NCBI GenBank assembly: GCA_021740025.1
Contig: JAIPAN010000005.1
Location: 1-17,758 of the forward strand
Length of the DNA: 17,758 nucleotides
Origin: Sphingobacteriaceae bacterium
GTDB lineage: Bacteria; Bacteroidota; Bacteroidia; Sphingobacteriales; Sphingobacteriaceae
Reading direction: 5' to 3'
Positions 1 to 6,710 of the stretch are shown in pieces (within the stretch, counting starts at the first letter, position 1; the number at the start of each line of letters is the position of its first letter). A program made the translations under genes and the position numbers. The notes under the pieces are model-generated. The model saw only the letters and a program-made list of their open reading frames with translations. It was not told where the DNA came from and did no database searches.

Positions 1-52
1 CGGCAACACATGAGTTGGTAGTTCCTAAATCGATTCCAATAATTTTTGACAT
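1..52 (-). CDS. dnaK: Molecular chaperone DnaK (Hsp70), N-terminal 17 codons only
   Basis: Only the first 17 codons are inside the window. They read MSKIIGIDLGTTNSCVA, which is the start of the Hsp70 ATPase domain and includes the phosphate-1 motif IDLGTTNS that binds the ATP phosphates. DnaK is the cytosolic ATP-dependent chaperone that binds unfolded segments together with DnaJ and GrpE. The ATG is the only sensible start because homologues begin with this same residue string. The gene runs off the left edge. It lies downstream of a lipoprotein gene that has its own terminator, so it is probably transcribed from a promoter between about 53 and 164. The identification is firm despite the short fragment; nothing can be said about the rest of the protein. 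Confidence 0.96.
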   Translation of the reverse strand, partial: MSKIIGIDLGTTNSCVA

Positions 53-71
53 AATTTTCTTTCCTTAATGT

Positions 72-90
72 ATTCAATGTTGTATTGAAT
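72..90. repeat. 7-bp inverted repeat in the dnaK leader
   Basis: ATTCAAT (72-78) and ATTGAAT (84-90) form a perfect 7-bp inverted repeat around a 5-nt centre, 20 nt upstream of the dnaK ATG. It could be an operator or a weak AT-rich hairpin in the 5' UTR. It does not resemble the CIRCE element (TTAGCACTC-N9-GAGTGCTAA), so HrcA control is not supported. The arms are short and AT-rich, and chance is possible. Confidence 0.4.
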
Positions 91-102
91 TATTAGCCTA
101 GT

Positions 103-119
103 ATCAAGCAACATGCCAA
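103..119 (-). promoter_or_regulatory. Possible sigma-54-like promoter of dnaK
   Basis: On the minus strand the bases read TTGGCATGTTGCTTGAT. This fits the -24 half of a sigma-54 promoter (TTGGCA) and has TTG at the right distance for the -12 half. However, the usually invariant GC of the -12 box is GA here. It lies about 50 nt before the dnaK ATG. No convincing Bacteroidota housekeeping promoter (TAnnTTTG with an upstream TTTG) is visible between 53 and 128. This is a motif resemblance only; the actual start of transcription is unknown. Confidence 0.25.
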
Positions 120-164
120 GCTGTAAAAGCCACCTAATTGGCAGAAATGAACTTTTTGAGGCAG

Positions 165-195
165 AAAAAAGCCACCCCGCTTATGACAGGATGGC
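165..195 (-). terminator. Rho-independent terminator of the lipoprotein gene
   Basis: On the minus strand GCCATCC (195-189) pairs with GGGTGGC (177-171), a 7-bp stem with one G-U pair and an 11-nt loop, followed directly by six T (170-165). It sits 20 nt after the TAA of the lipoprotein gene at 216, in the correct orientation. A second, shorter GCCA/TGGC stem with a TTTT run follows at 142-125 and may act as a backup. Together they should isolate the lipoprotein transcript from dnaK. Confidence 0.75.
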
Positions 196-215
196 AGAAA
201 ATTATAAAAGTAGTA

Positions 216-644
216 TTAAGGCTTGGTTAAAGTAAAGCTAACGATATGTTGTATACCATTACTTGTTGATGTATTCTCCAAAACCATACTTGTTGGTGTT
301 GCATTCTTGACTGTAAGTTGTGTTGGCCCACCATTAATTTCAGCAATGAATGACGTATCATCAAATGCAACCCATTTAGCTTTAGTAAGAAACCCACCAT
401 CGAAATAGATAAAGTTATCGGGTAAATTTGCATTTAAAAACTCCATAGAGCTTCCTCCAGGCATATCGTAAGTAACATCATTAAGGTCGGCAGGTATATG
501 GGTATCTGAATATTGGGTCCAGGTCCATTTTCCTAAAATTTTTTGTTCTAAAACCGAAAGGGTGGGAACCGGTTCATCTTTTTTACAACTTGTAGCCGCA
601 AGCATAGCAAGCAGTACAAACAAACTAAAATATATCTTTTTCAT
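216..644 (-). CDS. Small putative lipoprotein, lipocalin-like
   Basis: A 142-residue protein of unknown function. The N-terminus is a lipoprotein signal peptide: MKK, a hydrophobic stretch (YFSLFVLLAMLA) and the lipobox ATSC, with the lipidated Cys near residue 20. The acidic/lysine residues that follow (KKDE) resemble many Bacteroidota lipoproteins. The mature part has a GKWTWTQ motif around residue 40, a hydrophobic-polar alternation typical of small beta-barrels, and ends in VSFTLTKP. This layout recalls lipocalin-like or DUF4923/DUF5004-type lipoproteins, but I cannot assign a family firmly. I chose the ATG at 644 because it starts the signal peptide; the ten codons further upstream overlap an inverted repeat and add a non-signal-like leader. 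The gene stands alone between two terminators and is probably monocistronic. Likely location is the periplasm or outer membrane. Confidence 0.8.
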   Translation of the reverse strand: MKKIYFSLFVLLAMLAATSCKKDEPVPTLSVLEQKILGKWTWTQYSDTHIPADLNDVTYDMPGGSSMEFLNANLPDNFIYFDGGFLTKAKWVAFDDTSFIAEINGGPTQLTVKNATPTSMVLENTSTSNGIQHIVSFTLTKP

Positions 645-645
645 A

Positions 646-683
646 GGCTCATTTTTGGTTAAGGTTAAACACAAAAATGAGCC
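646..683. repeat. Perfect 12-bp inverted repeat next to the lipoprotein start codon
   Basis: GGCTCATTTTTG (646-657) and CAAAAATGAGCC (672-683) are perfect reverse complements around a 14-nt centre that itself contains the direct repeat GGTTAAGGTTAA. The proximal arm ends one base before the lipoprotein ATG (644), so in the mRNA the hairpin would cover the whole ribosome-binding region. A poly-T run does not follow, so it is not a terminator. It may be a translational control hairpin or a protein-binding operator. Confidence 0.7.
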
Positions 684-743
684 CGCTACACGGCATTAAC
701 AAGGTATTTCCGACGAGTGGTATATCTTTCTAGATAGACGACA

Positions 744-776
744 TAAAAAAAGCCCCGAACGGTTGTTCGGGGCTTT
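744..776 (-). terminator. Rho-independent terminator of the ribosomal super-operon
   Basis: AAAGCCCCGAAC (749-760) and GTTCGGGGCTTT (765-776) form a 12-bp perfect stem with a GGTT/AACC tetraloop. On the minus strand it is followed by a run of T (751-744). It begins 19 nt after the rplQ stop codon (795). This is a strong intrinsic terminator and marks the end of the rplC-to-rplQ transcription unit. Confidence 0.93.
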
Positions 777-794
777 AAAATATGTATGTTTTGC

Positions 795-1463
795 TTATTC
801 TGCTGCAGGCTCTTCAGGAGCTTTTTCTGCTGCATCAGCTGCTGGTGCTTCTTCTGTTGCTTCGGCTACTGGAGTTTCTTCAACTTCCTCTGCAATTGGC
901 GTTTCATCAGCAACTACTTCTACCGGTGTTTCTACTGTTTCCTCTGCAATCGGTGCTTCTTCAGCTACTTCCTCTGCAACAGGAGCAGTTTCTACTACTT
1001 CTTTAGCTACTACAGGAGCATCTGCAACTTTAGCTTTGCTAGCTGCACCACCTCTACGGCTTTTCTTTTTAGCAGCACCGGCTTCGGCACCCTGGGTAAA
1101 GGTTGTGTTGTAATCAACCAACTCAATGATAGACATTTCTGCATTATCACCTAAACGGTTAGCCAATTTTAAAATACGGGTATAACCACCAGGGCGGGTA
1201 GCTACTTTCTCTGCAATTTCTCGGAATAAAATAGTAACCGCTTCTTTATCTTTTAAATAGCTAAATACGGTACGACGTGAGTGGGTAGTATCGCTCTTAG
1301 ATTTAGTAATTAAGGGTTCTACATATTGGCGTAAAGCTTTTGCTTTGGCCAAGGTAGTGGTAATGCGCTTGTGTAAAATAAGCGAAGAGGCCATATTGGC
1401 CAACATAGCCTTGCGATGGGTATCGGTGCGGCCTAAGTGATTGATTTTTTTTCCGTGTCTCAT
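795..1463 (-). CDS. rplQ: 50S ribosomal protein L17 with long acidic tail
   Basis: L17 (bL17) binds 23S rRNA near the polypeptide exit side of the large subunit. Residues 1-121 are the conserved domain, starting [13 protein letters not shown] and containing the typical [10 protein letters not shown] segment near residues 91-100. After a short Lys/Arg-rich stretch (132-145) comes a tail of about 75 residues built almost only from Ala, Glu, Val, Pro and Thr, with repeated units such as EEVAEEAP and AEEVEETP. The E. coli protein is about 127 residues, so this one is nearly 100 longer; extended L17 proteins are common in Bacteroidota. It is the last gene of the operon, 72 nt after rpoA, with a terminator right behind it. 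The start is fixed by homology. The function of the tail is unknown. Confidence 0.97.
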   Translation of the reverse strand: MRHGKKINHLGRTDTHRKAMLANMASSLILHKRITTTLAKAKALRQYVEPLITKSKSDTTHSRRTVFSYLKDKEAVTILFREIAEKVATRPGGYTRILKLANRLGDNAEMSIIELVDYNTTFTQGAEAGAAKKKSRRGGAASKAKVADAPVVAKEVVETAPVAEEVAEEAPIAEETVETPVEVVADETPIAEEVEETPVAEATEEAPAADAAEKAPEEPAAE

Positions 1464-1535
1464 TGTTCTTCGATTTTCGTGATCGTACCGTCTCTGTTGA
1501 GGGAATTACGAACACGTCGCTTATAAATTAATGTA

Positions 1536-2528
1536 TTATTCTTCGTCTAATTTAAATTTAGACAGGTTCATGCCGAATGATAAGCCTTTAGATTTAACTA
1601 AGTCTTGAATTTCGGTTAATGATTTTTTACCAAAGTTTCTGAATTTAAGCATATCTGCTACGTCGTACGAAACTAACTCGGCAAGCGAACGGATATCCGC
1701 TGCTTTTAAGCAGTTTAGGGCACGTACAGATAAATCTAGATCTACCAATTCGGTTTTTAAGATTTTACGCATGTGTAAAATTTCCTCGTCAACTTCTTTG
1801 GTTTCTTCTTTTGCTTGAGATTCTAACATGATGTTCTCATCAGAGAATAACATAAAATGGTGAATCAAAATTTTAGCTGCTTCTTTCAATGCTTCTTCCG
1901 GGTGGATAGAACCATCGGTAGAAATATCTAATACCAATTTCTCGTAGTCGGTTTTTTGCTCAACTCGAAAGTTTTCGATGGTATATTTAACGTTTTTAAT
2001 TGGGGTATAAATAGAGTCGATAGCAATTACACCCACTACTGCGTCGGCATTTTTGTTTTCTTCTGCAGAGATATATCCACGACCTTTATTTACGGTTAAC
2101 TCAATTTCTAAAGTAACTGATGATTCCATATTGCAAACCACTAAATCGGGGTTTAATACGGTAAAGTTATTCGAGAATTTAGTGATATCACCGGCTTTAA
2201 ATTGATCTTGGCCATTGATGATTACAAAGATTTTTTCTGAATCGCCAGAATCGCCAGTTTTGCTGAAACGTACTTGTTTCAAGTTCAAAATGATCTCGGT
2301 TACATCTTCTACCACACCTTTGATAGTAGAAAACTCGTGAGATACGCCAGAGAAACGTACAGAAGTAATTGCGTATCCTTCTAATGAAGAAAGCAAAATT
2401 CTGCGTAAAGCATTACCAATGGTAACGCCGAAACCAGGTTCTAAGGGACGAAATTCAAACGTTCCATCGAAATCTGTTGATTTCTGCATAATTACCTTAT
2501 CTGGTTTTTGAAATGCTAATATTGCCAT
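1536..2528 (-). CDS. rpoA: DNA-directed RNA polymerase subunit alpha
   Basis: Alpha subunit of RNA polymerase, 330 residues. The alpha dimer scaffolds beta and beta-prime, and its C-terminal domain contacts upstream promoter DNA and activators. Residues about 1-238 are the N-terminal domain, with the assembly motif [20 protein letters not shown] (residues 27-46). A charged linker spans about 240-255. The C-terminal domain (258-330) carries the helix-hairpin-helix motif and [10 protein letters not shown], with Arg269 matching the DNA-contacting Arg265 of E. coli. I chose the ATG at 2528 ([14 protein letters not shown]) because Bacteroidota RpoA begins this way; a longer frame extends 14 codons upstream into a hairpin and lacks homology. 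It follows rpsD by 72 nt and precedes rplQ. It is the usual member of the alpha operon. Confidence 0.97.
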   Translation of the reverse strand: MAILAFQKPDKVIMQKSTDFDGTFEFRPLEPGFGVTIGNALRRILLSSLEGYAITSVRFSGVSHEFSTIKGVVEDVTEIILNLKQVRFSKTGDSGDSEKIFVIINGQDQFKAGDITKFSNNFTVLNPDLVVCNMESSVTLEIELTVNKGRGYISAEENKNADAVVGVIAIDSIYTPIKNVKYTIENFRVEQKTDYEKLVLDISTDGSIHPEEALKEAAKILIHHFMLFSDENIMLESQAKEETKEVDEEILHMRKILKTELVDLDLSVRALNCLKAADIRSLAELVSYDVADMLKFRNFGKKSLTEIQDLVKSKGLSFGMNLSKFKLDEE

Positions 2529-2569
2529 TATATCGTTTAATTTTAATGTTAGTTTAACATAAATGAACA

Positions 2570-2593
2570 ATCCTGAGCATAAAAACTCAGGAT
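2570..2593. repeat. 8-bp inverted repeat between rpsD and rpoA
   Basis: ATCCTGAG (2570-2577) and CTCAGGAT (2586-2593) form a perfect 8-bp stem with an 8-nt loop, starting 7 nt after the rpsD stop codon. No T run follows in the direction of transcription, so a full terminator is unlikely. A partial attenuator, an mRNA-stabilising hairpin or a processing site would fit the position before rpoA. Confidence 0.6.
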
Positions 2594-2600
2594 GATCAGC

Positions 2601-3209
2601 TTATTTAGAGTATAGCTCGACGATTAAGTTTTCCTTAATATTTTCTGGAATTTCGTCGCGGTTAGGGTAGTTTAAAAACTTTCCTGTTAAATTTTTAGCA
2701 TCCCATTCTAACCAACTGAATTTGTTGATGGTACGCCCAGCTACCGATTGAGTAATGGCTTCTAAAGTTTGTGAACGCTCACGAACGGCTACCACATCAC
2801 CAGAACGTACACTGAACGATGCAATGTTTACCACTTCGCCATTTACGGTAATGTGTTTGTGACCAACCAATTGGCGGGCTGCAGAACGGGTTGGGGCTAT
2901 GCCTAAACGATATACCACGTTATCTAAACGAGCTTCTAAGAATTTTAATAAGTTTTCACCTGTAATACCATCTTTAGAAGATGCTTTGTGGAATAGGTTT
3001 TCGAACTGACGTTCTAAAACTCCGTACGTGTACTTAACTTTTTGTTTTTCTTGTAGCTGAACAGCGTACTCAGATTGTTTACCTCTACGCTTGTTTGGTC
3101 CGTGCATACCAGGACCATAATTTTTTCTTTCTAATGCCTTATCCGGGCCAAAAATTGGCTCTCTGAATCTACGGGCGATTTTGGACTTAGGTCCGGTGTA
3201 TCTTGCCAT
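2601..3209 (-). CDS. rpsD: 30S ribosomal protein S4
   Basis: S4 (uS4) is a primary 16S rRNA binder that nucleates assembly of the 30S body; in E. coli it also represses its own operon. The protein has 202 residues. The N-terminal part (1-45) starts [17 protein letters not shown] and has no Cys, so this is the zinc-free form. The S4 RNA-binding domain spans about residues 91-150 and contains [13 protein letters not shown]. The start is set by homology and no closer ATG is better. It sits between rpsK and rpoA, with 66-nt and 72-nt gaps, both containing short inverted repeats, so local expression control is possible. Confidence 0.97.
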   Translation of the reverse strand: MARYTGPKSKIARRFREPIFGPDKALERKNYGPGMHGPNKRRGKQSEYAVQLQEKQKVKYTYGVLERQFENLFHKASSKDGITGENLLKFLEARLDNVVYRLGIAPTRSAARQLVGHKHITVNGEVVNIASFSVRSGDVVAVRERSQTLEAITQSVAGRTINKFSWLEWDAKNLTGKFLNYPNRDEIPENIKENLIVELYSK

Positions 3210-3233
3210 GTTTGTGTGTTTTAAAGTATCGTT

Positions 3234-3246
3234 CCCGCTATACGGG
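3234..3246. repeat. Short GC hairpin before rpsD
   Basis: CCCG (3234-3237) and CGGG (3243-3246) flank a 5-nt loop in the rpsK-rpsD gap. The stem is only 4 bp, but a similar C-run/G-run element appears before infA and after the rplC promoter. On its own it is weak evidence; the recurrence is why it is listed. Confidence 0.35.
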
Positions 3247-3275
3247 GCGAATCTTAGCTTTAAAAAATTGGTTGA

Positions 3276-3665
3276 TTAAACTCTTCTACGTTTCGGAGGA
3301 CGACAGCCATTGTGTGGCATCGGGGTGATGTCTTTAATTGATAAAACATCAATTCCTACGGTTTGTAATGTACGGATAGCTGATTCACGACCAGCGCCCG
3401 GACCTTTTACAAATACTTCTACCTTACGCAAGCCTAAATCGTGGGCTACTTTACCGCAATCGGAAGCAGCTTGACCAGCAGCATAAGGGGTATTCTTTTT
3501 AGAACCTTTGAAACCCATTTTACCAGCAGATGACCAAGAGATAGTTTGGCCCTGAATGTTAGTAAGGGTTACAATAATATTGTTGAAAGTAGCATTGATA
3601 TGTGCCTGACCTACAGGCTCGATAACAACAATACGTTTTTTGGTTACTTTTTTAGTTTTTGCCAT
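3276..3665 (-). CDS. rpsK: 30S ribosomal protein S11
   Basis: S11 (uS11) lies on the 30S platform, contacts 16S rRNA helices near the E-site mRNA channel and pairs with S18 and S6. The 129 residues are the normal family length. Recognisable segments are the basic N-terminus ([14 protein letters not shown]), [14 protein letters not shown] (residues 22-35), [20 protein letters not shown], the [15 protein letters not shown] segment, and the C-terminal [15 protein letters not shown]. The start matches homologues. It is separated from rpsM by 126 nt, one of the largest gaps inside the operon, and that gap can fold into a two-tier stem, so rpsK may have its own leader. Confidence 0.97.
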   Translation of the reverse strand: MAKTKKVTKKRIVVIEPVGQAHINATFNNIIVTLTNIQGQTISWSSAGKMGFKGSKKNTPYAAGQAASDCGKVAHDLGLRKVEVFVKGPGAGRESAIRTLQTVGIDVLSIKDITPMPHNGCRPPKRRRV

Positions 3666-3687
3666 GTTTTTTTTAGATTTTAGATGG

Positions 3688-3726
3688 GAGACTTGAGGTA
3701 GTAATTTTATTTACCCCGGCACTCTC
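3688..3726 (-). promoter_or_regulatory. Possible structured leader before rpsK
   Basis: In the rpsM-rpsK gap the minus-strand RNA can pair GGGGUA (3717-3712) with UACCUC (3700-3695), 6 bp with one G-U pair and an 11-nt loop. An outer GAGA/UCUC stem (3726-3723 with 3691-3688) closes it across an asymmetric internal loop. It lies 22 nt before the rpsK ATG. No terminator T run follows. This was found by eye and has not been tested for conservation. Confidence 0.35.
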
Positions 3727-3791
3727 ATGCTAATTTTTATCTTGTTATTCCAGATATGAGCAGATTAAAATTTAACACTCCTATCTATCAA

Positions 3792-4169
3792 TTATTTAGT
3801 AGCTTTTTTCTTGTTTGCAACTGTTTTACGTTTTCCTTTACGGGTACGTGAGTTGTTTTTGGTACGCTGTCCACGAGTAGGCAAGCCTTTACGGTGGCGT
3901 AGGCCACGGTAGCAACCAATATCCATTAAGCGTTTGATATTCAATTGAACTTCAGAACGTAAAGCACCTTCCACTTTGATCTCATCGTTAATGAGATTAC
4001 GAATCTGTGTTAACTGAGCATCTGTCCAGTCTTGCACTTTTACATCGTAGCTAATACCGGCTTTATCTAAGATGCTTTGCGCCGTAGATCTGCCAATACC
4101 ATAAATGTAGGTTAGCCCAATTTCTCCTCTTTTGTTTCTTGGTAAATCAATACCTGATATCCTTGCCAT
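3792..4169 (-). CDS. rpsM: 30S ribosomal protein S13
   Basis: S13 (uS13) sits in the 30S head, makes intersubunit bridges with the 50S and touches the P-site tRNA. The protein has 125 residues, the usual length. Family landmarks are [26 protein letters not shown] at the start, the helix-two-turn-helix region around residues 15-60, and the basic C-terminus [24 protein letters not shown] (residues 92-115). A Lys-rich tail extends to residue 125 and reaches the decoding region in known structures. The gene follows rpmJ by 19 nt and precedes rpsK after a 126-nt gap. An A-rich stretch and no SD precede the ATG. Confidence 0.97.
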   Translation of the reverse strand: MARISGIDLPRNKRGEIGLTYIYGIGRSTAQSILDKAGISYDVKVQDWTDAQLTQIRNLINDEIKVEGALRSEVQLNIKRLMDIGCYRGLRHRKGLPTRGQRTKNNSRTRKGKRKTVANKKKATK

Positions 4170-4188
4170 ATTTTTTTAGCGAATTATA

Positions 4189-4305
4189 TTATCCTTGACG
4201 TTGTTTATACTTTGGATTCTTTTTGTTAATTACAAAAAGTTTCCCTTTTCGGCGGATGATTTTACAATCAGCACTACGCTTTTTAATGGATGCTCTAACT
4301 TTCAT
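4189..4305 (-). CDS. rpmJ: 50S ribosomal protein L36, zinc-free form
   Basis: L36 (bL36) is a tiny large-subunit protein that binds 23S rRNA near the L7/L12 stalk base. Translating 4305 to 4189 gives 38 residues beginning [20 protein letters not shown] and ending [12 protein letters not shown], which is the complete family length. The zinc-binding form has three Cys and one His; here only Cys14 of the set remains, the His position is Tyr33 (NPKYKQ instead of NPKHKQ), and Asn occurs where the third Cys usually lies. It is therefore a C-minus, zinc-independent variant. It starts 2 nt after the infA stop and 19 nt before rpsM, the standard position in this operon. Confidence 0.95.
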   Translation of the reverse strand: MKVRASIKKRSADCKIIRRKGKLFVINKKNPKYKQRQG

Positions 4306-4307
4306 TG

Positions 4308-4526
4308 TTATTTATATCTATAAGTTATTCTGCCTTTTGATAAATCATAAGGCGACATTTCTAGTTTTACTTTATCGCCAGGTAAAATTTTAATGTAATG
4401 CATCCGCATTTTACCCGATATATGCGCAATAATTTCGTGTCCGTTTTCTAATTCTACACGAAACATTGCGTTTGATAACGCTTCTTTAATTATGCCGTCT
4501 TGTTCAATCGAAGCCTGTTTGGCCAT
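4308..4526 (-). CDS. infA: Translation initiation factor IF-1
   Basis: IF1 binds the A site of the 30S subunit during initiation and works with IF2 and IF3 to fix the start codon and initiator tRNA. The 72 residues are the exact usual length and form a single S1-type OB fold. Recognisable segments are [32 protein letters not shown] and [30 protein letters not shown], ending KGRITYRYK. The gene lies between map (79-nt gap) and rpmJ (2-nt gap). The gap on its upstream side is AT-rich with a candidate -7 element and a short hairpin, so infA may have an extra promoter inside the operon. Confidence 0.97.
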   Translation of the reverse strand: MAKQASIEQDGIIKEALSNAMFRVELENGHEIIAHISGKMRMHYIKILPGDKVKLEMSPYDLSKGRITYRYK

Positions 4527-4552
4527 ATTTTATTGATTATTACTCAATTATA

Positions 4553-4578
4553 CCCGTATTATCGGGGACGCAAAATTA
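4553..4578 (-). promoter_or_regulatory. Possible internal promoter and start-site hairpin before infA
   Basis: On the minus strand TAATTTTG (4578-4571) fits the Bacteroidota -7 consensus TAnnTTTG. The -33 position, about 20 nt upstream, has TTTA rather than TTTG, so it is a weak match. It is followed by GTCCCCG and a CCCG/CGGG hairpin (4566-4563 with 4556-4553). The arrangement resembles that of the rplC promoter. Its activity is unknown. Confidence 0.4.
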
Positions 4579-4605
4579 AATAAAATTTTCTGAACTTTTA
4601 AATTT

Positions 4606-5382
4606 TTAATCTAAAACTTCTTCTATAAATTGGAAAGTAGTTAAAACTTCTGCTTTCCCTTTCTTTATTGCCACTGTATGCTCATAATGAGCCGATGCTT
4701 TCGCATCAATTGTACTCACGGTCCAACCATCTTCCCAAAACTTAACCCCGGCTTTACCAAGGTTAATCATGGGCTCTATGGCAATTACCATACCTTCTTC
4801 CAATTTCACGCCACTCCCCCGTTTTCCGTAGTTAGGCACTTCGGGTTTTTCGTGAAGCTTTACGCCCACCCCGTGGCCAACCAATTCCCTTACCACTCCA
4901 TATCCGTGCTTTTCAGCATGTTCTTGAATGGCAAAACCTATATCACCAGTTCTATTGCCCACTACCGCTTTTTCTATGCCTAATACTAAACACTCTTTGG
5001 TTACTTTAAGCAATTGAGCGTGTTCTTGCGAAATTTCTCCTATTGGATAGGTATAAGCCGAATCGGAGTAAAAATCATGTAATATAACACCGCAATCAAC
5101 CGAAACTAAATCACCTTCTTTGAGCACATAAGCACTCGGAAATCCGTGTACCACCTGATCATTAATAGAGATGCATAAAGAGTAAGGAAAACCGCCATAA
5201 TTTAAAAAGGCTGGAATTCCACCATGATCTTTAATGTACGTTTCCGCCAATTCATTTAGCGAAGCAGTAGATACTCCCGGAGCTATTGCCTTGGCAATTT
5301 CTCCGTGGGTTTTTGAAAGAAGCAAAGAACTCTCTTTTATGAGTGCTATCTCTTCGATAGACTTATAATAGATTTTTGACAT
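4606..5382 (-). CDS. map: Methionine aminopeptidase type I
   Basis: Map removes the initiator methionine from nascent proteins when the second residue is small. It is a cytosolic dinuclear metalloenzyme with the pita-bread fold. The 258 residues contain all the metal ligands: Asp96 (SVDCG), Asp107 (YSDSAYT), His170 (VGHGVG), Glu203 (IAIEPM) and Glu234 (YEHT). The substrate-contacting His79 (VVHGFP) and His177 are also present. No N-terminal extension or SH3-binding segment is present, so this is type Ia. It begins 6 nt after secY and precedes infA, the common secY-map-infA order. The start (MSKIYYKS) fits homologues; an upstream out-of-frame ATG at the secY end is not relevant. Confidence 0.97.
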   Translation of the reverse strand: MSKIYYKSIEEIALIKESSLLLSKTHGEIAKAIAPGVSTASLNELAETYIKDHGGIPAFLNYGGFPYSLCISINDQVVHGFPSAYVLKEGDLVSVDCGVILHDFYSDSAYTYPIGEISQEHAQLLKVTKECLVLGIEKAVVGNRTGDIGFAIQEHAEKHGYGVVRELVGHGVGVKLHEKPEVPNYGKRGSGVKLEEGMVIAIEPMINLGKAGVKFWEDGWTVSTIDAKASAHYEHTVAIKKGKAEVLTTFQFIEEVLD

Positions 5383-5388
5383 GGAACA

Positions 5389-6708
5389 TTAAATTGCTCC
5401 AGTTGAACCAGGGTTACGACCCTTAATTCTACCTGATTGCATCAACCCGTCGTAATGACGCATTAATAGGTGACTTTCAATTTGTTGCAAAGTATCTAAT
5501 ACTACCCCTACTAAAATTAATAGAGAAGTACCGCCATAGAAGTGAGCAAATTGACTATTCACACCAAGCTTATTTGCAAAGGATGGGAGAATAGCAATAA
5601 TGGCCAAAAATACAGCACCCGGTAAGGTTACTTTAGACACAATGGCATCAATAAAATCGCCGGTAGCTTTACCTGGCTGAATACCTGGTACAAAACCACC
5701 GTTTTTCTTCATATCGTCAGACATTTGAGTTGGATTAACTGTAATGGCTGTATAGATAAATGTAAATACAATAATTAATAAGGCAAAGGTTAGGTTATAA
5801 GCCAATGAGGTATAATCACTAAACGATGCCAAAATAGACGACTGCGCATTCGGGAAGAATTGCATCATGGTTGCCGGAATAAACATAATGGCTTGGGCAA
5901 AAATGATAGGCATTACACCCACCGCATTTACTTTTAATGGAATGTACTGACGTACACCACCTACTTGTTTAGAACCCACTTGTTTTTTCGCATACTGTAC
6001 AGGTATTTTACGTACCCCTTGTACAATTAAAATGGTAAACATTACCACAAAGAACAAGGCAGCAATCTCAATAATGAATGGAATTAAACCTCCATTGCCT
6101 TCCATACGGGTAGCAAATTCGGCAAAAATACCGTAAGGCAGCTGGGCAATAATACCCACCATAATGATTAATGAAATACCGTTACCAATACCTTTGTCGG
6201 TAATTTTCTCTCCTAACCACATTACAAATAGCGTACCTGCGGTTAAAATAAACATAGAAGAAATGGTAAATAATGGCTCAGCCATAATTTTCGCATCGGC
6301 CGCAATTTGCGAACTAACATAGGCAGTAGCCTGTAATGCGGTAAGAATAATGGTTAAATAGCGTGTAAGCTGATTAATGGTTTTACGACCAGTTTCACCG
6401 TCTTTTTGTAATTTTTGAAAATACGGGACTACAATGCCCAACAATTGCATCACAATAGATGCAGAAATATACGGCATTACACCCAAGGCAAATATAGAAG
6501 CTCTAGAGAACGATCCGCCAGCAAACATATTCAAAAGGCCTAATAAGCCTTCTTTTTCTTCGGTGTTTAACGATGCTGGATTTACCCCTGGCAATACAAT
6601 AAACGAACCTATGCGGTATATTAAAAGACATAAGAGCGTGAATAAAATTCTCGCTCTTAAATCTTCAATTTTCCAAATGTTGGATAGTGTGGTGAACAGC
6701 TTTTTCAT
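5389..6708 (-). CDS. secY: Protein translocase subunit SecY
   Basis: SecY is the ten-helix pore of the SecYEG channel that exports unfolded proteins across, and inserts membrane proteins into, the cytoplasmic membrane. The 439 residues begin MKKLFTTLSNIWKIEDLRAR, a typical SecY N-terminus. The first membrane helix follows (ILFTLLCLLIYRIGSFIVLPG) and the plug region after it includes FAGGSFSRASIFALGVMPYISASI. The cytosolic loop with IPVQYAKK (near residue 235) and the later loop PTQMSDDMKKNGGFVPGIQPG are well-known landmarks that contact SecA or the ribosome. The C-terminus SHLLMRHYDGLMQSGRIKGR is also typical. It starts 2 nt after the rplO stop and is followed by map after 6 nt, consistent with co-translation in the spc part of the operon. 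Confidence 0.97.
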   Translation of the reverse strand: MKKLFTTLSNIWKIEDLRARILFTLLCLLIYRIGSFIVLPGVNPASLNTEEKEGLLGLLNMFAGGSFSRASIFALGVMPYISASIVMQLLGIVVPYFQKLQKDGETGRKTINQLTRYLTIILTALQATAYVSSQIAADAKIMAEPLFTISSMFILTAGTLFVMWLGEKITDKGIGNGISLIIMVGIIAQLPYGIFAEFATRMEGNGGLIPFIIEIAALFFVVMFTILIVQGVRKIPVQYAKKQVGSKQVGGVRQYIPLKVNAVGVMPIIFAQAIMFIPATMMQFFPNAQSSILASFSDYTSLAYNLTFALLIIVFTFIYTAITVNPTQMSDDMKKNGGFVPGIQPGKATGDFIDAIVSKVTLPGAVFLAIIAILPSFANKLGVNSQFAHFYGGTSLLILVGVVLDTLQQIESHLLMRHYDGLMQSGRIKGRNPGSTGAI

Positions 6709-6710
6709 GC

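Noticed and set aside
72..90. CIRCE element for dnaK
   Set aside because: The palindrome has 7-bp arms and a 5-nt centre with no TTAGCACTC/GAGTGCTAA similarity.
763..1113. Plus-strand open frames of Ser/Ala- or Leu-rich protein opposite rplQ
   Set aside because: They are antisense shadows of the repetitive acidic tail of L17; composition follows from the GCT/GAA/GTA repeats and there is no start context or homologue-like sequence.
795..1515. A frame overlapping rplQ starting in the rpoA-rplQ gap (1303-1515, minus)
   Set aside because: It is out of frame with L17 and reads as a shadow of its N-terminus, with no family resemblance.
1536..2570. Longer RpoA starting at 2570
   Set aside because: The 14 extra residues overlap the rpsD-rpoA hairpin and are not found in RpoA N-termini; [14 protein letters not shown] is the conserved start.
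2570..2593. Rho-independent terminator after rpsD
   Set aside because: Stem is fine but the downstream bases (TTGTTCATTT) lack a T tract, and rpoA and rplQ continue the operon.
4678..4983. Plus-strand frame opposite map
   Set aside because: Shadow of the conserved map coding frame; no recognisable features.
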